Origin: Blasia pusilla
Lineage: Eukaryota; Marchantiophyta; Marchantiopsida; Blasiales
NCBI GenBank assembly: GCA_050084515.1
Contig: CM114271.1
Span: 11,160,001 to 11,224,000, forward strand
Length of the DNA: 64,000 nucleotides
Direction: 5' to 3'
Below are positions 56,703 to 64,000 of this stretch, in pieces. A program made the translations under genes and the position numbers. Each line of letters begins with the position of its first letter. The stretch's first letter is position 1. A model generated the notes under the pieces. That model did not search any database and was not told the DNA's origin. It saw only the letters and a list, made by a program, of their open reading frames with translations.

Positions 56703-58510
56703 CGGGGCTGGTATCCTGGCAGGAGAGAGTAAGAGAGGAGAGGAAGAGAGGAAGAGAGGAGAGTCTCTCTTCAAAAAAAAGGGCCAAATCCGCCTCCTCT
56801 CTTCAAAACTTTTTGACATATTTGAAATTTTTGTTTGCTTTCAAATTCAGGAAATCTTTAGAAGAGAGTATTTAGTGGTCCACATTTGGCCCTAAAAAAA
56901 CCTCCTCTTTCCTAGGGGCGAGAAAAAAGGAGACATCATAAGACCACCCTAAACATTTTTCCATCACTCTCCATGTGAGCCTAAGTTTCTTAACATTCCC
57001 TGTCTCGGTCAACAAAAAGCAGTGCCCTTGGTATTTTTGTTGGAGGACCACCCGGATGGGTACCTCTCTTTTTGCAGGGATTTTTGCCTGCATCATGGCC
57101 TCCCCTAAATTGCCCCATAACCAACTTTTTGTCGGTTATGAATGGTGTCTGCTCAAGAAAGTTGGTCTTGAGGAACAAATAAGATCCTTAGGCTGAGAAA
57201 CCGAGAAACTGCACCCCTCCCAACCCGTAAGAAAGCTCACCATAAGAAAGGAAAGATTTTTAGCAGTGATTTTCTTCCACCCTGCACCCACAACGATCTA
57301 ACGGGTTGGGAATCCGAAATGGCAATCCCACAGGTAGTAGGAATCCTGCACATCTTAGACAAGAAAAGAAGCCTACAACTGGTTGGACGAATGAAGGGGA
57401 ACGAGCCAAAAGTCAAGAAGCCCGCCACAATGCGCCAGAAGTTGGTCTCACCAGGATAGAGTCCGATCACTCAAGCAGTCAACCTGTCGAAATCCGACAG
57501 GTTGCTTGGAAATGGTTAAAAAGTTGCAGTGGGCAAAAAGCAAAAAGTCGGAATCATATGGGTTGCAGAATTGTAATTCTGAGTAGCTAAAAGAACACAA
57601 TCCACAAGTCCAAAAACATATTCCAGCAAACTTTTACAAACACCATTATGGGTTGAAAAAATCTCGTCCTTTATTACCTCCGAAGGAACCTCGGAAATGT
57701 ACATTTCACCTAGTCTATGATTTCTTCATCTACAAATTTACTCCTAACTCTCCTCGGTGACAGTACCAAAGGAATGTCCTGGGATTCAAGTGTCTCCTCT
57801 GGCCGATTGTAGACGAGGATCGAAAATGTTGGCGAATTCGGGAGCCTTGGCCCCTCCCTAGGTACACCATAACGGTCCCATGTAACCTGTCTCGAGTCCC
57901 ACCGCCTTCCTCAGCAGTATACCTTGTACGCTCTGCAATGTTACACCCATCCGGTATCAATATCTGCTCCGTCTCCGGTAATACCACTATGGCAACCGCA
58001 CAGGTAGAAGGAATCCAACACGTCTGAGAGAAGAAAAGAAGCCTACGCCTGCCTTTACGAGTTGAGGGGAAGGTGCCAAGGGAAGAAGCCCGCCAGACTG
58101 CCTCTTAAGTTGGACCAACAGGGAAAGGGTCCGATCAGGCAACCTGTCGGAATCAGACAGGTTGCCTGGAGGTGGTAAAAAGGGTGCAGTGGTCAAAAAG
58201 CGAAAAGTTGCAAGGAGGAGAAATCCGACAGGTTGCAGTGGTCATAAAGTGAAAGTTGCAAGCAGGAGAAATCCGACGGGTTGCAAAGTAGAAGTCCGTG
58301 GAGTACATAGACGATCACATTCGAAAAGACAAAATGATCAGCAAACATTTACAAGCACCACCATCGATCGAAAAAATCTTCTGCTTTATATCATCGGAAA
58401 AAAGCTTGGAACTGTACATTTGATCTATTCTATGAAATCTTTTGCCTCATCATCAAATAACTCCCTACTCCAAATGCTGTAGTCAAGCAGGGTCGTTGAG
58501 TTCTTTGAAC
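56703..58510 (-). mobile_element. Left terminus and 3' flank of PMU-3
   Basis: Starts GGGGCTGGTATCCTGGCA (about 56703-56720), then gagaggaaga tract, an A-run and sequence that is the reverse complement of 31923 back to 31250 in PMU-2. 57500-57720 and 58270-58460 are the two copies of the duplicated 3' unit. 57720-57990 holds the duplicated terminal exon relic ending PRRVRSKFVDEEIID-stop on the minus strand. Palindromes lie at about 57480-57505 and 58140-58285. No full gene is seen. Confidence 0.65.
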
Positions 58511-59099
58511 TCACTTGTCATCGTCCGAGAGCTCTTGCAGAATCACTTTCGGCCTTGCCCTCCCGATTTTGGGAATCGTTGGAAGTGACGATGGAGTCAC
58601 TACCAAGGGTGGCTGTGGAACCGGAGCTCTCGGATTCGGTGGAGAGTTGTACGCCCCAACGAGCCTTTCGTATTCTGTCTTTGCCTCCTTGCAAAGGTCA
58701 AACAGTTCCTGCCTTCCCTCGAGGCAGAGAATGTTCCTGCCACTCTGCCAGGCGCCTTTGATACTTGCCCTTGAAAGTCCCACTAAGTCGAACACCAAGT
58801 CACCTGGCCTTGAGCAGAGCTCGATGAGCGTTTGCATCAGGGCTGGCGACTTTTCCCTTCCTCCCAGAAGTGGGGTACTGTCTTGCATGTAAATTCCCGG
58901 GGGGGAATTGTACAAACTATCTAAGCTGTACCCATCTGAGCATGGATCCACAAGATCCTGGATCTTGAACACCTGGAAATTGTGCTCGGGCCGAACAAAG
59001 CAGTAGACGTAGGAGTGGTCCATCTGTAAATCAGCATGTTGGAAACAATGTCAGAAACTAAAGAAGTCGCCTTGAGAAAATTTTCAATAACTGACTTTG

Positions 59100-59480
59100 G
59101 ATCAACCTGTCGGAGTCCGACGGGTTGTTTTGTCTCGGACCAACCCGTCGAAACCCGGCGGGTTGCGATTCTTTAGGTTTTCCCGTTGATTTGGTTTTTG
59201 GATGCAACCCGTCGGAAGGCGAGGAGTTGCTGGCCTAGAGCAGCCCATACTCTCCTGAGAGCAACCCGTCGCTATCAGACGGGTTGCATCCAAAAACCAA
59301 AATCAACTGGGAAAACCCAAAAGCAACTACAACCCGTCGGGTTTCAACGAGTTGCAGGTACACCGCGGTTTTCCCTGTGTATGTGGGAAAGATGCAACCC
59401 GTCGGCAATCGACGGGTTGCTCTTAGCCGAGCATGGGCTGCTCTAAGCCAGCAACCCGTCGCCTTCCGACGGGTTGCTCA
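59100..59480. repeat. Palindromes in intron 3 of the PMU-3 gene
   Basis: Seven or so units (about 59104, 59142, 59203, 59261, 59330, 59395, 59450) in intron 59024-59564. Spacers include taggttttcccgttgatttgg, partly repeated in inverted orientation around 59170 and 59295. Confidence 0.85.
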
Positions 59481-61109
59481 CGGACAAAAAAAAACCCAGA
59501 TTGACTCTCATTCTACACATCATTATAAGATAATTGAAATTATTGTACAGGAATTGAGCCTTACCCGAATCTGACTCGTCGCGGATCGGAGTGGTACTCG
59601 TTTTTTATGATCCACGATTGTGCCGTCCTCCACTTTAGCGACCTCTTGACGCACTGGAGGTTGAAGAGCTCGTCCTCGCTCCCTCCAGTCAACACCAAGA
59701 AGCAGCCCCTGTCACTCGAGATAGGCGTCGCAAAGGAGAACAAAAGTGCAACTGGTCATAAGTGAGCGGCACATTCCACTCGGTACCTCGTCCAAATGAT
59801 TTCGCCCCAAAGTCGCAACCCCGAGGGCAGATCGGCGATCAAGAGATCCACCGCAACCTCTTCGACCACTCCATTCACCGTCCAGGCAGCGTGCCCATTT
59901 TGTTGGAGCTTCCGTCCCAGCGTTGTCAATTTTTCGATGGCTGGTGTCGACGCTTGAGAACTGAAGCTCTTCAGCTCATCCAGTAAAGGAGTGAACTGAA
60001 GGAGGACGCTTGTTCGGGTCGTTGTTTGTCTGTGTCTTCCCAAGGATGATGGGTTGTATTCTCCTTGGGACAACCCGGGCACCTCTCGCTTCCGCTTCTC
60101 CCTAGCTTGGGGACGGCTTGTCGGGGTTTCTATGACCTCGGATTCTGGTGGCATTTTTTTCGCCGAGGACCTGGTCCGACCCTCTCTCCCCGCTTGTCCG
60201 GACGATTCCGCCTCTGGCCTTGAATCTTCAGCCTCTCTTTGGGAAGACTCGGCCTCTGAATTTTTCCCTCCCCTCGCCTTGCCTTTGAGACTCGATGTGG
60301 ATTTGTCTTTGGCTATCCGGACCTTGGAAGCCAACTCAGCTGTCTCGTGGGCCTACTCTTCTGCATCTCCTCCGAAGAAGTCTTCAGGCTGGACGAAATT
60401 GGGGATGTCGTCTTGTCCTGAGGCCACTGCATCATGAAGCACTCGCAAGTCCATATCCGTTATGTCTTCAGGGTTGTTGAAGTCGAGCCAAATGGGGCAA
60501 TTCTCCACCTCCCAATCGGACATGTGCTGCCCCATCTCCACGTCGTACATGGAGAATGTCTCTGCATCCGGCAGCGAAGCCCACAATTTCAAGGCTACCG
60601 GTAATTTTCCCCACGTACTTGCGTTCTTACACTGGACGAGGTACCTGAAGACCATCCGCTGGGCAGCTTTTAGTCAAACAGAATCGGCCATCTGCTCCTG
60701 TAGATCTCGCTTCTTCTTCGCTTGATCCCGTTTGTTCCCCTCTACTTCTTCGTCAAGCTCTGCCTGAGGGAGGACGAAAACCTTGAACATTGGATGAATT
60801 TGGCGCGGTCAAATGCAGATACCTTCTCCCTCGCTCGGCTCGGTCTTTTGCGGCGCTTTTTCTTGCGGCTTTGTATCTTCGACCAGCAAAGGATGGTTAC
60901 GGCTGCATCTTGAGAAATAAACTTGTTTGCCCAAGTTTTCTTCTTAATCTGAGCACCCTTTGCAAGCATCTGATTGACAAGGGCATGCCCTCGTCAATCA
61001 GATGCCCAAGAACCCCCTGTACTCTCCCGGGTGCGTTGTAAGCACCTTCCTCACCCGATTGCAGTCCTGGATCCAGTGGTGGGTGACATTCCCCTCCGAT
61101 ACAATCCTG

Positions 61110-61670
61110 CACATCCAAACTCAACCCGTCAGGAAATAACATGGGTTCCTGCAACCCGTCGGACTCCAACGGGTCGTCACAGCTCAAGGTCGGATTCTAG
61201 CAACGAGCTAAATGATGCAACCCATCAGAGTCCAACGGATTGCATTCAGATTTGCTAATGCCTGGTAAGCAAACCGTCGGAGTCCGACGGGTTGCTCGAT
61301 AGGCCGCCTTGTGAGGGTGTTTTTTTAAGAATGCAACTCGTCGGACTCCGACGAGTTGTTGAGGATCGAGGTTTAGAAGGTTTTTCCCCAAAGCAACCCG
61401 TCGGACTCGGCGGGTTGCTTTGGGGAAAAACCTTCTAAACTGCGATCCTAACAACTCGTCGAGTCCGACGAAGTTGCATTCTTCAAAAACATCCTCACAA
61501 GCGGCTTTGTCAGCAACCCGACTCGGACTCCGACGGTTTGCTTTGGGCCAAAAACTAGTTAAATCTATGTTCAATCAAAGAAGTCGTTGGAGTCCGACGA
61601 GTTGCAATCTTAAAAAAACATCCGAAAAAGCGTGCAGTCCAGCAACCCGTCGGAGTCCGACGAGTTGCAA
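61110..61670. repeat. Palindrome array in intron 2 of the PMU-3 gene
   Basis: About nine units between 61125 and 61670 at about 65-base spacing, including the perfect variant GCAACTCG...CGAGTTG at 61333-61358. The array lies in intron 61107-61689 only. A longer inverted repeat (about 45 bases per arm) surrounds 61385-61440 and includes 'ggtttttccccaaagcaacc'. Confidence 0.88.
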
Positions 61671-63156
61671 AAGTGTTAAAGATACTCACGTGTTCATGGC
61701 ATGCATTGCCATCTCCACCGTCGCCATGTGATGAGGGTATGGGTGAAGGACCACTGCCTTCACGCAGAAATGTGCCTCCAATGAGTTGGGCCGCTCCTCC
61801 GCAAACTTGGTCCACGCCATGAACGTGTGATTTCCATCCCAGATGAAGAAATGCAGATTCCTCATCCAGCTGAATTCCGTGCCCTCAACTTGCCTTTTGA
61901 AGTCCTGGTCTCGCATCCTCCAGAATGTGTCGAGCTTTTCCAAGTCCTCCTCGGTAACCAGAGCTTGGGTTCCATGCTCGTCGTAAAAGGTGAACATAGA
62001 AGGAGGAAAGTCATCGCGTAACGAGGATGCCGCCGCCGATTGATTTAGCTTCGCGATGTCCTCGTCGGACTGAATTTCGCAGACGTATTCTATTGTCCGC
62101 AATCGGCAGAGTGGAATCCTCGGGGTGTTGTGGCCCTCCATGAGTGCCATCTGCTTTACCACCTGTCAGAACCGGGACAAGAGGAATAAGCTACACTGAA
62201 ATCCCAATGAATTGCAATTCACATAATTAAAAAAACCCAGAACCTCTCTTACCCGCTCGAAAATGGGGTCGGTTTCTTGACCTGCTAACTTGTCTGAGAC
62301 AGAGGGTGGCAAATCGACTGGGAACTCGTCGATCCGATAGAGGTCGATGTCCTCTGCCGGGCTTGGAGTCGAGAATGACCGCTCTCCGGCTTCTTTGGCC
62401 ATGTCCACCATCTCCACGCTGGCGGTCCTCATGACCTCGTCGTCATCGATTTCAACTTCTGTTGTTTCCACTATGTTGATTGTGTCCCCGGACTTTGTGG
62501 GGGACATTTCCCGCATCTCAACACTTGCGGTTGGACGGGCTGGGCTATCGTCAATGGCTATCGCTTTTTCCCTCCTCGCTTTAGCCAATTCTGCCCTTCT
62601 CACTGACGCGTCCAGACGCTTCTTTTCTCTCTTTTCGTCGGCGATCCTTTTCTTCAAGGAATGCGACGTCTCGGCCTCTGCGTTCTGTTTATCTAGCGCC
62701 TCTTGAACACGTCTCGCAAGAAGCACTTGGTTGTGCATCTCCGCTTCCCTTTCCCGCTCCTCGATTTCCTGCTGCCTAATTTCATTCGCCGAACGAGGCC
62801 CAGGAGAAGCTGACGCAGGAGTCCTAATGGACTTCGGAGTGAAGCTCCCAAACTTGTTGGCTTGTGATTTTTTCCTCGTCATTTTTGCCGGAAATGCCTC
62901 CACCTATGTCCACGAAGAATTCCTTGATCAGTCGCCTTGCTGATGTCGAGATGGGAACTCGAATCGCCTTGATGGTTAGCTCGAATCGTCCCGCTATCGC
63001 TCGGTCGAACCGTCTCGCTCTCGTTCCCTCCTATCGACTCGCGATGTGTGGCCGTGTGAAATGCCCCTTTGTATCTGATCAGCTGCTGCGCGGGAGAGTG
63101 AGGAGTGAGGAATGAAGATCGCAAAATGAGAAACCGGAAATGAGCGATTTCTGCCC

Positions 63157-63164
63157 TATTTATA
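63157..63164 (-). promoter_or_regulatory. TATA box of PMU-3 ParB-MTase gene
   Basis: AGTATAAATAGGG on the minus strand, about 280 bases upstream of the ATG at 62882. Third instance of the conserved promoter element. Confidence 0.65.
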
Positions 63165-63249
63165 CTTTTCTAGCCGTTGGGCTGACCGTTGGGTCCCGTT
63201 GTCCTTTCGACCACGACGTGCCGGATGTTACGGAAGTCCGGACGTGAAA

Positions 63250-63970
63250 AATGGCAACCCGTCAAAGTCTGACAGGTTGTGCGGCTCCGCCATCCTAGGT
63301 ACGTTCGCCACATGCGCGAGCAACCCGTCGGAGACCGACGGGTTGAGCGGCTCCGTCGTCTTCAGAAAAGAACACGAGGTACCCGCGCAACCCGTCGGAG
63401 ACCGACATGTTGCGCGCCTCCGCCATCCTGGGTACATCGCCACGTGCGTGAGCAACCCGTCAGAGACTGACGGGTTGAGCGCCTCTGTCGTCTTCGGAAA
63501 ACAACGCGAGGTACCCGCGCAACCCGTCGGAGACCGACATGTTGCGCGCCTCCGCCGTGTTTGGGACGGGAACGGGACGTATCTTGGGCAATCCGTCGGA
63601 GACCGTTGGGTTGCACGCTTCCCTCATCAAGGGTTAGGAACGAGGGCTTCCCGTGCAAGTGGTCGGAGTCTCGCTGGGTGCACCACAAGGCGAGGCCCTT
63701 GCGCAACCCGTTGGACGGCGACGGGTTGCACGCCTCGCCGTCTTTGGGCGAAAAGGCGAGGCACCCGCGACACTCGTCGGGAACAGACGGTTTGCACGCC
63801 TCCGGCATCTTTGGGCAAGAAGGATTGGTATCCGAGCAACTCGTTGGAGAGCGACGGGTTGCTCGCTTGGACAATGTTTAGCAGAAGCGTGCAACCCGTC
63901 CGATGCCGCAGTTGCGTGACCGGTTAGCCGGGTAATTTCGAGTTACCAGGACTCCGACGGGTTCCAAGTG
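63250..63970. repeat. Palindrome array upstream of the PMU-3 gene
   Basis: About eleven units starting near 63253, 63320, 63387, 63451, 63519, 63586, 63653, 63702, 63772, 63835 and 63890, with centres gaga, aag, gacgg and others, and related spacers (gcctccgccatcctgggtac). It continues to the window edge, where the divergent transposase gene would be expected on the plus strand. Confidence 0.9.
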
Positions 63971-64000
63971 TGATCGCAACCCTCGCTTCCCAAATCCGGT

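Larger units (their letters stand above)
58511..62882 (-). pseudogene. PMU-3 ParB-like / beta-class methyltransferase-like gene, copy 3
   Basis: Exons on the minus strand: 62882-62253, 62162-61690, 61106-59565 and 59023-58511. Exon 1 is open (MTRKKSQANKFGSFTPKSIR, a Glu/Arg-rich coiled coil, DLYRIDEFPVDLPPSVSDKL). Exon 2 is open: IPLCRLRTIEYVCEIQSDED, TEEDLEKLDTFWRMRDQDFK and FFIWDGNHTFMAW. Exon 3 has lost about 450 bases of the helical middle near 60790, then VFRYLVQCKNASTWGKLPVA, linker, VDLLIADLPSGLRLW. Exon 4 is open: YVYCFVRPEHNFQVF, KSPALMQTLIELCSRPGDLV, FDLVGLSRAS and SGRNILCLEGRQELFDLCKE, the motif X-I-II order of N4C/N6A methyltransferases. DPPY is DLPS and DPFxGxGT is DLVGLSRAS, so methyl transfer is doubtful. 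Copies 1 and 2 share these changes where readable. Confidence 0.72.

Noticed and set aside
62347-62943. Plus-strand open frames opposite exon 1 of the PMU-3 gene.
   Set aside because: Antisense shadows of the Glu/Arg/Ser-rich coiled-coil exon, which gives few stops on the reverse strand.

Overview
This is nuclear DNA of a eukaryote, most likely a streptophyte (charophyte alga or seedless land plant; I cannot place it further). The evidence is GT-AG introns, plant-type LTR retrotransposons, MULE transposases with a SWIM finger, a DUF7869-type gene and CGA-to-TGA decay typical of CpG-methylated DNA. I see no intact host gene. The window is almost wholly nested and rearranged transposable elements, nearly all broken.

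Layout. 1-10118 (minus): a decayed Ty3/gypsy element (G1a) in the order gag, protease, cytosine-5 DNA methyltransferase, RT-RNaseH, integrase, PHD finger. A 5S rRNA-like segment lies upstream of its gag. 10119-31923: two mirror-image copies of a MULE-type DNA transposon, called PMU here. Each has a transposase gene diverging from a multi-exon gene for a ParB-like domain fused to a beta-class (N4C/N6A-type) methyltransferase-like domain. The first lies at 10.6-20.36 kb and the second at 20.36-31.92 kb, with the transposase ends adjacent. 31924-41183: spacer with a tandem duplication, then a broken DUF7869-type gene split by a Ty1/copia element (36028-40862, TSD agaca). 41184-56702: a patchwork of G1-family pieces (G1b, G1c plus strand; G1d minus) and two 3'-truncated copies of a second gypsy family (G2a, G2b, minus). 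56703-64000: a third PMU element (minus), cut by the window edge before its transposase.

Two unusual systems stand out. G1 elements carry a DNMT plus a PHD finger, so they may write and read chromatin marks. PMU elements carry a ParB-methyltransferase fusion whose catalytic motifs are altered the same way in all readable copies. Their introns and intergenic spacers are packed with a palindrome (arms GCAACCCGTCGG / CCGACGGGTTGC) about every 65 bp, which is nearly absent from exons. I suggest, as inference only, that the ParB-MTase-like protein recognises the palindrome array as a self-mark or anti-silencing signal. This would parallel the VANC proteins of Arabidopsis VANDAL MULEs, which bind short motifs clustered in VANDAL noncoding DNA.

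Splice sites, domain boundaries and element ends were read by eye from copy-to-copy comparison. No search or alignment was run.
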